64,000 nt of DNA from Leisingera daeponensis (GCF_019801465.1 NZ_JAHVJA010000001.1:558001-622000); one strand, 5' to 3'; positions 19,283 through 27,298 are shown, counted from the first letter of the stretch. Notes: generated by a model not told the origin, from the letters alone. Program-made: numbers and translations.

Positions 19283-20209
19283 ATGGCTTTGCTGAACTTT
19301 AAAAAACGTGACTCTGGTGCGGCACAGACCGTCAATCCTCAGGTTGAAGCCTTTCTGCAGGGCTATTCGATCGAAGTCATGCCGCGCACCGCAGAAAAGG
19401 TCGAGGACTTCCGCGACCTGCTCCCGGCCGGCACCCGCGTCTACATCGCGCACATCGAAGGCACCCCGATCGAGGACATGGTTGCCACCGCCAAACGCCT
19501 GAACGACGAAGGCTTCCCGGTGATGCCGCACTTCCCGGCGCGTATCATCAAGGACGAGGCAACCCTGGCGGACTGGATTGCCCGCTACCAGGGGGAGGCC
19601 GACGTCAAACAGGCGCTGATGCTGGCCGGCGGCGTTGCCAAGCCGCACGGCGAATTCCACAGCTCGATGCAGCTGCTGGAAACAGGCCTGTTCGACAAGG
19701 CTGGCTTCACCAACCTGCACGTTGCCGGCCACCCGGAAGGCAACAAGGACATCGACCCGGACGGCTCTTCAAAGAACGTGTCCGAGGCACTGCAGTGGAA
19801 ACAGAAATTTTCCGAGCGCACCGACGCCAGCATGGCGCTGGCCACCCAGTTCGCATTTGAGGCCAAGCCGATCATCGCCTGGGCGAACGGCCTGAAGGAC
19901 GCGGGCGTGGATCTGCCGATCCATATCGGCATTGCCGGCCCGGCCAAGCTGCAGACCCTGATCAAATTCGCAATTGCTTGCGGTGTCGGCCCGTCGCTGA
20001 AAGTCCTGCAGAAGCGCGCGATGGATGTGTCCAAGCTGCTGCTGCCCTACGAACCGACCGACGTTGTCGCCGAACTGGCCGCATACAAGGCGGAAAATCC
20101 GGACTTCAACATCACCAACGTCCATTTCTTCCCGCTGGGCGGCATCAAGACCAATGCCACCTGGGCCATCAACAACGGCGGCGCCTCGGCAAAGCCGGTC
20201 AACTCCTAA
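19283..20209 (+). CDS. metF: Methylenetetrahydrofolate reductase (MetF-like)
   Basis: Reduces 5,10-methylene-THF to 5-methyl-THF, the methyl donor for methionine synthesis; 308 residues in a single TIM-barrel domain. Features include a first strand with IEVMPRTAEKVEDF, the PHFPARII segment, and VAGHPEGN with the conserved HPE-type sequence of the family. The sequence is distant from E. coli MetF and belongs to the form that in Roseobacter-type genomes sits beside a separate methyltetrahydrofolate methyltransferase. The start ATG 19283 follows GGGAGG; an upstream ATG at 19247 lies inside the previous gene and has no site. Flavin dependence is family knowledge, not visible here. Confidence 0.88.
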   Translation: MALLNFKKRDSGAAQTVNPQVEAFLQGYSIEVMPRTAEKVEDFRDLLPAGTRVYIAHIEGTPIEDMVATAKRLNDEGFPVMPHFPARIIKDEATLADWIARYQGEADVKQALMLAGGVAKPHGEFHSSMQLLETGLFDKAGFTNLHVAGHPEGNKDIDPDGSSKNVSEALQWKQKFSERTDASMALATQFAFEAKPIIAWANGLKDAGVDLPIHIGIAGPAKLQTLIKFAIACGVGPSLKVLQKRAMDVSKLLLPYEPTDVVAELAAYKAENPDFNITNVHFFPLGGIKTNATWAINNGGASAKPVNS

Positions 20210-20226
20210 GACCCTAAGGATCACCA

Positions 20227-21288
20227 ATGACCCGTACAGTCGTAGAATCAAAAACCAAAACCGCGATCCTGGGCTTTGACCAGCCGTTCTGCGTTATCGG
20301 CGAGCGCATCAACCCGACCGGCCGCAAGAAACTGGCGGCCGAGCTGGAAGCCGGCGATTTCACCACCGTCGAGAAAGATGCCCTGGCGCAGGTCATGGCC
20401 GGCGCAAACATCCTCGATATCAACGCGGGCGTGGTCTACAACTCCAACCCGAACCCGAACGAGACCGAGCCGCCGCTGATGACCAAGATCGTCGAGCTGG
20501 TGCAGGGGCTGACCGATGTGCCGCTGTGCATCGACTCCTCGGTGCCCGGCGCACTGGAAGCCGGCCTGCAGGCAGCCGAAGGCCGTCCGCTGCTGAACTC
20601 CGTCACCGGCGAAGAAGAGCGCCTGGAGCACGTGCTGCCGCTGGTCAAGAAGTACAACGTTCCGGTTGTGGCGATCTCCAACGACGACACCGGCATCTCG
20701 GAAGATCCCGATGTCCGTTTCGCCGTGGCCAAGAAGATCGTCGAGCGCGCAGCTGATTTCGGCATTCCGGCGCATGACATCGTGGTTGACCCGCTGGTGA
20801 TGCCAATCGGCGCAATGGCAACTGCCGGCCAGCAAGTGTTTGCCCTGGTGCGCCGCCTGCGCGAAGAACTGGGCGTGAACACCACCTGCGGCGCGTCCAA
20901 CATCTCCTTCGGGCTGCCGAACCGCCACGGCATCAACAATGCCTTCCTGCCGATGGCCATGGGCGCGGGCATGACCTCTGCGATCATGAACCCGGTGGCG
21001 CTGCCGGTGACCCAGAAAGCCATTGCCGAGAAAAAGGCCATGGTAGAAGCCGCCGGCATCATCCTGCCGGACGGCATGGACGACGAAGCCTTCGTGACCA
21101 TGTTCGGCCTGGGTTCCACCCAACCGCGCGCCGGCAAGGAAATGGAAGCCATCCGCGCCGCCAACCTGCTGACCAACAACGACCCGCACGGCGGCGACTG
21201 GATCAAGTTCAACAAGCCGCCGGCTGCCGAGGGCGAAGAGACCCGCGGCCGTGGCGGCCGGGCAGGCGGACGCCGCCGCCGCGCCTGA
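20227..21288 (+). CDS. Methyltetrahydrofolate:corrinoid methyltransferase (pterin-binding domain protein)
   Basis: Transfers the methyl group of 5-methyl-THF to a corrinoid protein; 353 residues with a DHPS-like TIM barrel. Visible motifs are GERINPTGRKKL near the N-terminus, ANILDINAGV, CIDSSVPGALEAGL and TCGASNISFGLPNRHGINNAF, all pterin-barrel features shared with the central domain of MetH. The C-terminus ends in an Arg/Gly-rich tail. Phaeobacter-type bacteria are reported to have methionine synthase split into separate polypeptides; this gene plausibly supplies the folate module, with homocysteine/B12 modules encoded elsewhere. It lies 17 bp after metF and is closed by a terminator. Confidence 0.9.
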   Translation: MTRTVVESKTKTAILGFDQPFCVIGERINPTGRKKLAAELEAGDFTTVEKDALAQVMAGANILDINAGVVYNSNPNPNETEPPLMTKIVELVQGLTDVPLCIDSSVPGALEAGLQAAEGRPLLNSVTGEEERLEHVLPLVKKYNVPVVAISNDDTGISEDPDVRFAVAKKIVERAADFGIPAHDIVVDPLVMPIGAMATAGQQVFALVRRLREELGVNTTCGASNISFGLPNRHGINNAFLPMAMGAGMTSAIMNPVALPVTQKAIAEKKAMVEAAGIILPDGMDDEAFVTMFGLGSTQPRAGKEMEAIRAANLLTNNDPHGGDWIKFNKPPAAEGEETRGRGGRAGGRRRRA

Positions 21289-21312
21289 TCCAGACGGAAA
21301 AATGCAGACAGG

Positions 21313-21340
21313 GGCCGGGCAGCAATGTCCGGCCTTTTTT
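21313..21340 (+). terminator. Rho-independent terminator of one-carbon operon
   Basis: GGCCGG stem (21313-21318 / 21329-21334), 10-base loop, followed by six T residues. It lies 25 bases after the methyltransferase stop codon. Confidence 0.85.
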
Positions 21341-21468
21341 GTTCAGGTCGTTTGCAGAATTCGGGAGGCTACGGAGTGCTGCGGAATGCGGGCTTATCTT
21401 CGAACCGGAGTATTTGAACGTCCCGGCGCTGCGCTAAGCGCATGATTTTAAGGCGGCCTGCGGGGGGA

Positions 21469-21532
21469 AGTGGCGGAGAGAAAGGGATTTGAACCCTGGG
21501 TGGGCTTGCACCCACAACGGATTTCGAGACCG
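21469..21532 (-). pseudogene. tRNA-Ser 3' fragment (left attachment repeat)
   Basis: Copy of the acceptor, T-arm, variable arm and anticodon loop of tRNA-Ser, differing from the intact gene at 21482, 21490 and 21521. Homology stops at 21532 inside the anticodon arm, so the D-arm and 5' acceptor strand are missing and no functional tRNA can form. A 30-base stretch (21491-21520) is identical to 24945-24974 and is the likely crossover core. Confidence 0.8.
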
Positions 21533-21993
21533 TTTTCGGCTCAAGACGCTTGCTTGCGAGGCCTTATTTTATTGGCTTCTTAGCGAAGCAATACGCGGCT
21601 CCGGCGGCTTGAACGGGGCAGGGCGGCATAGTCGGACGGCATAGCTCCAGTGCTTCTGCCATCGTTCAAGGAAGTCCGGAGCGCCTGGTTGAAAACGGCA
21701 AAAAGTCTGAGGTTCGTTTGACCTCCTACGAGGCAGGTCAATTAGGCTTCGAAACTGGGCCGACAGCGGCATGTCAGATCGGGCAGGTGCATGCAGGGAC
21801 CTCTGGCTCGTCGGCCTGGTCCTGAGCCGCCATTCACGAACTGTTCGGCAAGGGGCCGCTGGTCTCAAGAGTATTACTCATTGCCGGATTGCCGTTTCAA
21901 GATCGGTACTGAAACTTACATTCGTAAGTTGTTTTGGCGATGAGAAACGAATAGCCTTGGCAAGACCTCCAATGCGTATCGTGAAATTTTCCA
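21533..21993. other. Left end of the element, non-coding
   Basis: 461 bp without a supported gene. It contains two GGCATAG copies 14 bp apart (21625-21631 and 21639-21645); the first extends to an 11-mer, GGCATAGTCGG, that recurs at 24803-24813 near the other end of the element. These may be integrase or accessory-factor binding sites. The promoter of the cargo gene must lie in its right part. A 99-codon minus-strand frame (21569-21868) has no binding site or recognisable content and was not called. Confidence 0.4.
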
Positions 21994-23604
21994 ATGAATA
22001 CAGCCTTCTCCGAAGCCTTCACCAAAATATCCACACGCATACCGCACGCTGTGCGCGATTTCGAAATCCTGCGTGTGACAGCCCAGCTTGAAGGTGAAGA
22101 CTACGCTGCCTCAGCTGAGGCTTCGCGGAAAGAAGCTCTGAAATGGGCAAAGAAGCGGGCGGGGCGAGCGCTACCTAAGGCCGCGTGGGAATTGCAGGAC
22201 TTCGACCTCCTGGTGGGGGGGCGCAGCAGTACGGCGGTGCGTATCGAGAATGACGCGCTCGACCTCTGGGCGCTGCGGGCGGAAGACCCCGATAAGGACA
22301 TAGCGGGGCGTATCTGGTCCACCGAAATCGTTATCGGCGGCGAAGTTGGTAGCCGTCCCCATGTCAGCCTTCGTTTGATCGTCAGCACGACCGAACCGGA
22401 TTTCGCTGTCGAACCCCATGTACCTGGGCCTGTCTTACAAATGATCGAGACGCCAGGACTAATCAGGGGTGCTCGACGGCTCACCTCGAAGCCGGTCACG
22501 ATCCAGACAGAAAACGATGCGGAAGACCTTTGCGACCATCTGGAAGATCCGGAGCGCCGTTTGCCGATCTTCGTCGCGGCCTTGCCGGATGGTGGCGGCA
22601 AACTCCAGTTCAATGCTGCGGTTTTGGCTAAGGCAGTCGCGGGCCTTGCCCGTATTGTACTGGTGCCCGCCGAGTTGACTTGGGTATTGACCGAGCGCTT
22701 CGGGAAATACCGCTCGGTGTTCAATGGTGGTGTGCGGGCCTATCTGCGTGGCTTCTCCGCGACCGATGACCCATTTCGGCACCGCCTATTTCTGGAAGCG
22801 GATTTGCGCAAAGTTGGTGGTGGGGCCACCTGTGTTCGAAGTCTACGTGCGCTGGCCGCCGAGGTCAGTATTTCCGAAACGCGGCTGGGCAAAGATGTGC
22901 TTGATTTCGCGTCGGTCCGTACTGCGAGCAGAAAACTTCGGAAGACTGATCTTTCGAACCAAGCCGCGCCAGACGACGAAGTTCTGAAGACTGCGGAAGA
23001 GTTGGTTGAAAGCTTGGAAAAGCAGATCGAAGAAAAAGACAAGGAGATCGACGGCTACATCGCGGAAGTTGAAGCTGTAGAGGATCGCGCTCAAGCTGCC
23101 GAGCAGGAAAACCGGTCTTTGTTGTTCCGCGTCAGACAGTTGCAGGCCGCGTTGGCCGAGGGAGGAGAGGTCCCAACAGAGGAGCCACCTTTACCGCAAG
23201 TCTGGTCAGAGTTCACCGATTGGCTCGACCAGACATATCCCGACAAAGTCTTGTTGACTCCTGCTGCGCGGAGAATGGCACGTTCCCCCGAGTTCGAAGA
23301 TGTGACACTGGTGGCACGAGCAATCGCATGGCTGGCAACCGTTCAACATGACAGGCGTATCAATGGCGGTGGTAGCCTCCGGGATGTACCGGTCGAGAAC
23401 GGTATTCTGAATTCGCCGTGTGGTGGGGATACCTATTCGACTGACTGGAAAGGTAGGCGCTATGAGGTTGATTGGCATGTTAAGAATGGCGGTAACGTAC
23501 GCGATCCCAAAAGGTGCCTACGAATTTACTACTTCTGGGAGCCTGAAACCCAACAAACCGTCATTGACCATCTACCCGCACATCGCCGGACAAGTGCAAC
23601 GTAA
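21994..23604 (+). CDS. Unrecognised 536-aa protein, sole cargo of the element
   Basis: I do not recognise this protein. It is soluble, without signal or membrane segments. Residues about 1-290 form a long alpha/beta region with a conserved-looking stretch around 225-275 (PAELTWVLTERFGKYRSVFN, then YLRGF and DPFRHRLF). Residues about 332-388 are a strongly charged coiled coil. The last ~120 residues form a small separate domain ending in CLRIYYFWEPETQQTVIDHL, which by pattern could be a beta-rich RelE/ParE-like or similar cap; that is a weak guess. The ATG at 21994 has no clear ribosome binding site. Being the only cargo of a tRNA-integrated element in a lower-GC setting suggests a selfish or anti-phage role, but nothing in the sequence proves it. 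Confidence 0.75.
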   Translation: MNTAFSEAFTKISTRIPHAVRDFEILRVTAQLEGEDYAASAEASRKEALKWAKKRAGRALPKAAWELQDFDLLVGGRSSTAVRIENDALDLWALRAEDPDKDIAGRIWSTEIVIGGEVGSRPHVSLRLIVSTTEPDFAVEPHVPGPVLQMIETPGLIRGARRLTSKPVTIQTENDAEDLCDHLEDPERRLPIFVAALPDGGGKLQFNAAVLAKAVAGLARIVLVPAELTWVLTERFGKYRSVFNGGVRAYLRGFSATDDPFRHRLFLEADLRKVGGGATCVRSLRALAAEVSISETRLGKDVLDFASVRTASRKLRKTDLSNQAAPDDEVLKTAEELVESLEKQIEEKDKEIDGYIAEVEAVEDRAQAAEQENRSLLFRVRQLQAALAEGGEVPTEEPPLPQVWSEFTDWLDQTYPDKVLLTPAARRMARSPEFEDVTLVARAIAWLATVQHDRRINGGGSLRDVPVENGILNSPCGGDTYSTDWKGRRYEVDWHVKNGGNVRDPKRCLRIYYFWEPETQQTVIDHLPAHRRTSAT

Positions 23605-23649
23605 GCGGTGCCGGGACCATGGATTTCCCACTGGCATCCCGGCACTTAC
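23601..23649 (+). terminator. Hairpin overlapping the stop codon of the cargo gene
   Basis: TGCCGGGA (23609-23616) pairs with TCCCGGCA (23637-23644) and is flanked by GTAAG / CTTAC, giving a 13-bp interrupted stem with a 20-base loop. No T tract follows. It may terminate transcription or mark a recombination-related structure. Confidence 0.45.
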
Positions 23650-23846
23650 GAGTGAACGTGATCTTCAAGGCCCGGTAGCTCGGGTCCAGTCCCTACGGGT
23701 TATCAATTCTCTCTTCTTCAGACAAAAAAGGTGCCATCGTAGACGACCCCGACCGAAGGGCAGGGCGGCCGCGGAAAAAGGCGTCCTGGTGACCACTTCG
23801 AACAGTCCGTCACGACCTTTATGACAGCATAGATGATGCGGCTGGT

Positions 23847-24698
23847 ATGCATGGTTGGAGCGCCTCGACCTGCAAGCGCTACCGCACCAGCCTCCTTCAG
23901 ATCGGCCGGACGTTGGCGGATATCTTTGCTGAGCGGGATGAAGAAATTGAGGAAGTCGCCGCATGGGAAATCGGCTTGGCCGAGGTCACCGAGTTCGTCG
24001 AGCTGCGCAAGGATGCCGGTGTGTCCGTGGCGACCATCAACCGTGATTTGACAGCGTTCAACCATCTGATGTCCCACATCAAGAACAAGGGTTGGATCGA
24101 AATCAATCCGGTTCAGCTTTTCGAGAAGCAGGGCATGCGCGAAAAGCTTCCTCCGATTGTCCTGCCAACCGAACAGGCGATTACCCGGCTCTCGGAGCGC
24201 GCGCCAGGGACGCTCACGTTCTTGCCGGAGTTCTTGCATGAGACCGGGGGCCGGATCACCGAAACCACGATGATCAAGTGGAGCGACCTGGTTGGCATGG
24301 ACCAGCCACTCGAAGGTCATGTGACACTTACATTGGAAAACACAAAAGGCGGAAAAGTCCGCACGATCGCTCTGCGCCAGCAAGCCATCGACATCCTGTT
24401 GAAGATTCCGCGTTCGAACCGGTCTCCCTATGTCTTCTGGAACAAGACCGACGAAGGATACTACCGGACCGCGGCCAACCTCTTCTGGGACTACGCGCAG
24501 GAAGTCGACTTCGGAGCCCGAATGCACGACCTGCGGCACAAGTTCGCGATCGAGCGGCTGAAGGAAGGCTGGTCGGTCTATCGCGTGCAGCGATACATTG
24601 GACACGGGTCAGTGAAGACCACCGAGCGCTACTATTTCCGCTATCTCACCCAGGAGCAGCAGGAGGTCGCCAACTCCGACGGCAACGTCGGCCTCTGA
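23847..24698 (+). CDS. Tyrosine recombinase / integrase, N-terminal part interrupted
   Basis: Site-specific recombinase expected to integrate and excise the element at tRNA-Ser. The 283-residue frame holds the SAM-like core-binding domain (about 5-95) and a complete catalytic domain with R136 (ETGGRITE), K170 (GGKVR), H227 and R230 (HDLRH), H253 (GHGS) and Y262. The same frame is also open upstream from 23679 to a TGA at 23790-23792, encoding a plausible N-terminal arm (DDPDRRAGRPRKK) and continuing after the stop with RTVRHDLYDSIDDAAG. This suggests that a longer integrase has acquired a nonsense mutation; translation could restart at ATG 23847, which has no good binding site. Activity is therefore uncertain. 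Confidence 0.75.
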   Translation: MHGWSASTCKRYRTSLLQIGRTLADIFAERDEEIEEVAAWEIGLAEVTEFVELRKDAGVSVATINRDLTAFNHLMSHIKNKGWIEINPVQLFEKQGMREKLPPIVLPTEQAITRLSERAPGTLTFLPEFLHETGGRITETTMIKWSDLVGMDQPLEGHVTLTLENTKGGKVRTIALRQQAIDILLKIPRSNRSPYVFWNKTDEGYYRTAANLFWDYAQEVDFGARMHDLRHKFAIERLKEGWSVYRVQRYIGHGSVKTTERYYFRYLTQEQQEVANSDGNVGL

Positions 24699-24802
24699 TA
24701 CTGAAAGCCATCAACGGCTACGAGCCATGCCCAGCCCGGCGGGGCTTCGTCATTTTGGGACATCCGAATGATCGGCTCCGACGGCATGGGCGAGGGCATC
24801 CT

Positions 24803-24849
24803 GGCATAGTCGGCACAGCTGACAGGGCAAAAAGTCGTCAAACTATGCC
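24803..24849. repeat. Inverted GGCATAGT / ACTATGCC repeat at right end of element
   Basis: GGCATAGT (24803-24810) and its complement (24842-24849) flank 31 bases in the non-coding 226 bp between integrase and tRNA-Ser. The left arm is part of an 11-mer also found at 21625-21635. Candidate recombination arm sites. Confidence 0.4.
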
Positions 24850-24924
24850 GAGATTGGCCAATAGCCTCGAGACCAGCCCATCCGGGCGGGGGCAGATGAA
24901 TATCTATCGATATCAGGGGAATAG

Positions 24925-25014
24925 TGGCGGAGAGACAGGGATTCGAACCCTGGGTGGGCTTGCACCCACAACGGTTTTCGAGACCGCCCCGTTCGACCAC
25001 TCCGGCACCTCTCC
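24925..25014 (-). tRNA. tRNA-Ser(CGA)
   Basis: 90 bases including encoded CCA. The 7-bp acceptor stem (GGAGAGG with TCTCTCC), anticodon stem-loop with loop CTCGAAA (anticodon CGA, codon UCG), a long variable arm (GTGGG / CCCAC) typical of class II tRNAs, and T-arm with TTCGAAT are all present. It is the attachment site of the mobile element, whose right end supplies the 3' part. Confidence 0.95.
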
Positions 25015-25133
25015 GCGGGGGGTGAGGCGCGGTTTAATGTTGATTCCGGACCGGCGCAAGGGGCGAATTGCAGCTTTGGCAAAAAAAGCCGGATTTCCGT
25101 TGCCCGACAAAGGTTTTTGCCTAGATTTGCACT

Positions 25134-25985
25134 ATGCAGATGATCCTCCCAATCGCCGCACTCGTGATGCGTTCTCTGGCTTTGCTCTGCCTGGCCTGCT
25201 GGAGCATGTCCCAACCCGCCGCGGCGGCGGACCGTGAGCGGGTGGTGGCTTTCCTGGAAGTGACCGGCTTCGATGTTGCGCTCGACAGTATTGCCCTGTC
25301 TGCCTCCAGCGCACCGGATATGCTGGGTGTTGATGCGGGCGCCTTTGGCAGCCAATGGACGCGGCTGGCGGAAGACGTCTTTGACACGGACCGGATGCGA
25401 AGCCTTGCTCTGGATATCCTGGAAAACACGCTGGATGACGAGGCGCTGGAGCACGCCGCCGGTTTCTATGCCAGTGATCTTGGGAAACGGCTGGTGCGCG
25501 CCGAAAACGCTTCGCATCTGGTTGAGGATGATGAGGTGAAGCAACTGGCGGGCAACCGCATCATTTCCGATCTGGTCAAGGCGGGAAGCAAGCGTGTCGC
25601 GATGTATCAGCGGATGGGAAATGCCATCGACGCGGCGGGAACCGGGGTCAGGGCCCTGCAGCAGATCCAGTTCCGTTTTCTCATGGCGGCCTCCGCCGCA
25701 GGCGTAATCGAGATGGACCTGGACGCGGACGAACTGCGCGCGCTGATGAAGGAGCAGGAGGGGGAGCTGCGCCTCAGCCTGCAGGCCTCCAGTCTTGCAG
25801 CCTCCGCCTACACCTATCAGGAATTCTCGGACGCGGAGGTGCAGGCCTACGTCGAGGCCCTGGAGGAGGAGGCGATGCAGCGGGTCTATGAGCTTTTGAA
25901 TGCGGTGCAATATGAAATCACCGCCAACAGGTTCGAAGAACTGGCGCACCGCATGGCGGAGCTGACGCCGGGGCAGGATATTTAA
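25134..25985 (+). CDS. DUF2059 domain secreted protein
   Basis: Exported helical protein of 283 residues. An N-terminal signal peptide ends around residue 32 (SQPAAAADRE). The remainder is almost entirely alpha-helical and contains a DUF2059-type region with LEHAAGFYASDLGKRLVRAE near residues 102-121, where such proteins share the 'F-Y-x-S-x-x-G' pattern. Function of the family is unknown. The annotated ATG is the first of three close candidates (25134, 25140, 25167), and none has a strong ribosome binding site. The neighbours (tRNA-Ser and rplU) give no functional clue. Confidence 0.8.
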   Translation: MQMILPIAALVMRSLALLCLACWSMSQPAAAADRERVVAFLEVTGFDVALDSIALSASSAPDMLGVDAGAFGSQWTRLAEDVFDTDRMRSLALDILENTLDDEALEHAAGFYASDLGKRLVRAENASHLVEDDEVKQLAGNRIISDLVKAGSKRVAMYQRMGNAIDAAGTGVRALQQIQFRFLMAASAAGVIEMDLDADELRALMKEQEGELRLSLQASSLAASAYTYQEFSDAEVQAYVEALEEEAMQRVYELLNAVQYEITANRFEELAHRMAELTPGQDI

Positions 25986-26036
25986 GTCTCCGGCGGCCCT
26001 TCCGGTGGCCGGCCGGGGAAAGCCTGTGGAAAACGG

Positions 26037-26065
26037 TTGACACACCGCTTGTTCCGAACCATAAG
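26037..26065 (+). promoter_or_regulatory. Sigma-70-type promoter of rplU-rpmA
   Basis: TTGACA (26037-26042), 17-base spacer, CATAAG (26060-26065). It lies about 130 bp upstream of rplU, leaving a leader of that length in which L21 autoregulation could act. Confidence 0.6.
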
Positions 26066-26201
26066 CCCGCATCCCGGCCCGGAATCCGTGCGCCGGGGTT
26101 TATTTGTCATACGCCCATCCAAGGGCGCGCTGTTCGAGGCGGCATCTGCCGAAACGCCCGCAAGGGGGCCGTAGGACGCGGTTAGAAAAGGAAAGACGCA
26201 T

Positions 26202-26765
26202 ATGTTTGCGGTCCTCAAGACTGGCGGCAAGCAGTACAAGGTTCAGGCGGGCGACGTGCTCCGCGTTGAGAAACTTGCTGCAGATGCCGGCGACACTATC
26301 CAATTCGACGAAGTTCTGATGCTGGGCGGCGACGCTCCGGTTGTCGGTGCTCCGCTGGTTGACGGCGCTGCCGTCAAGGCAGAAGTGATCGAGCAGATCA
26401 AAGGCGAGAAGCTGATCCACTTCGTGAAGCGCCGCCGGAAGCACTCCTCCAAGCGCACCAAAGGCCACCGTCAGAAACTGACCCTGGTCCGGATCACCGA
26501 GATTCTGGCTTCGGGCGCAACCAAAGCCGCTCCGAAAGCTGCTGCCAAAGCCAAAGCCGCTCCGGCTGCTGAAGCCGCTGCAGGTTCGGACGACCTGACC
26601 CAGCTGACCGGCGTCGGCCCCGCAGCTGCCAAGAAACTGGCGGAAGCAGGCCTCACCAGCTTTGCCCAGATCGCAGCCTTGTCCGAAGACGACATTGCTG
26701 GTATCGAGGCAATCAAAGTGAAGCCCGAGTGGGTTGAGCAGGCCAAAGAACTGGCTAAAGGCTAA
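26202..26765 (+). CDS. rplU: 50S ribosomal protein L21 with C-terminal helix-hairpin-helix extension
   Basis: Primary 23S rRNA-binding protein of the large subunit. The first ~103 residues are canonical L21 ([19 protein letters not shown] at the start, [18 protein letters not shown] with the family RNA-binding signature). Bacterial L21 normally ends there; this one has 187 residues, adding an Ala/Lys-rich linker (about 105-130) and a helix-hairpin-helix-like domain ([20 protein letters not shown]) to the end. Similar extensions are known in alphaproteobacterial L21. The gene is 11 bp upstream of rpmA, the usual operon. Confidence 0.97.
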   Translation: MFAVLKTGGKQYKVQAGDVLRVEKLAADAGDTIQFDEVLMLGGDAPVVGAPLVDGAAVKAEVIEQIKGEKLIHFVKRRRKHSSKRTKGHRQKLTLVRITEILASGATKAAPKAAAKAKAAPAAEAAAGSDDLTQLTGVGPAAAKKLAEAGLTSFAQIAALSEDDIAGIEAIKVKPEWVEQAKELAKG

Positions 26766-26776
26766 GGAGAGACAGA

Positions 26777-27046
26777 ATGGCACATAAAAAAGCTGGCGGT
26801 TCCTCCCGTAACGGCCGCGACTCCGCAGGTCGCCGCCTTGGCGTGAAACTCTACGGCGGCCAAGCGGCCATCGCAGGCAACATCATCGTGCGTCAGCGCG
26901 GCACCAAGTTCTGGCCGGGCGAAGGCGTGGGCATTGGCAAAGACCACACTCTCTTTGCGACTGCAGACGGTGCTGTGAGCTTCCGCAAAGGCCTGAAAGG
27001 CCGCACCTTTGTATCGGTTCTCCCAGTGGCGGAGGCCGCTGAGTAA
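26777..27046 (+). CDS. rpmA: 50S ribosomal protein L27
   Basis: Large-subunit protein whose N-terminus reaches the peptidyl-transferase centre; 89 residues. It starts [20 protein letters not shown], the invariant family signature, without the cleavable N-terminal extension found in Firmicutes. It follows rplU and is followed by a strong terminator. Confidence 0.98.
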   Translation: MAHKKAGGSSRNGRDSAGRRLGVKLYGGQAAIAGNIIVRQRGTKFWPGEGVGIGKDHTLFATADGAVSFRKGLKGRTFVSVLPVAEAAE

Positions 27047-27075
27047 GCCGACCCGAAGGGCAAAGATATCTTTTA

Positions 27076-27108
27076 GGGGGATCGGCTTCAGGGCCGGTCC
27101 CCCTTTTT
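27076..27108 (+). terminator. Rho-independent terminator of rplU-rpmA
   Basis: Eleven-base stem (27076-27086 / 27093-27103, one G-U pair), 6-base loop and five T residues. Confidence 0.88.
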
Positions 27109-27298
27109 CTGTTTTAGCCTGTGAGAATGTGATGAGTATTGCCGAAGGCATCTGTGCCGGAACGTGTGCAGCAGGCATTGATGCCGGTCAAACGGGAAAT
27201 TTTGCACAATTTGAACACCGTAACTATTGCCGTTGCGGCAGCTCAGGCACATTTCAGGCTTGCAGCCGCATAAATACCGGCTGAGGAGGAGCAGAGAC

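Larger units (their letters stand above)
21469..24986. mobile_element. 3.45-kb mini integrative element in tRNA-Ser(CGA)
   Basis: A 64-bp direct repeat (21469-21532 and 24923-24986, 61 of 64 bases identical, 3454 bp apart) bounds the segment. The right copy is the 3' two-thirds of an intact minus-strand tRNA-Ser; the left copy is a tRNA fragment without its 5' part. A tyrosine integrase gene lies next to the tRNA, 226 bp from the right repeat. This is the standard anatomy of an element integrated into a tRNA 3' end with the gene rebuilt by the element. Only one other gene, an unrecognised 536-residue protein, is carried. There are no replication, transfer or phage genes, so it is a minimal or decayed element, possibly mobilised by another. 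Base composition and codon use look less GC-biased than the flanks. Confidence 0.8.

Noticed and set aside
21469-21532. Left tRNA-Ser copy as a second functional tRNA
   Set aside because: D-arm and 5' acceptor strand are absent and the anticodon stem has a mismatch, so it can only be a fragment.
21569-21868. 99-codon minus-strand frame at the left end of the element
   Set aside because: No ribosome binding site, irregular composition and no recognisable sequence; treated as non-coding.
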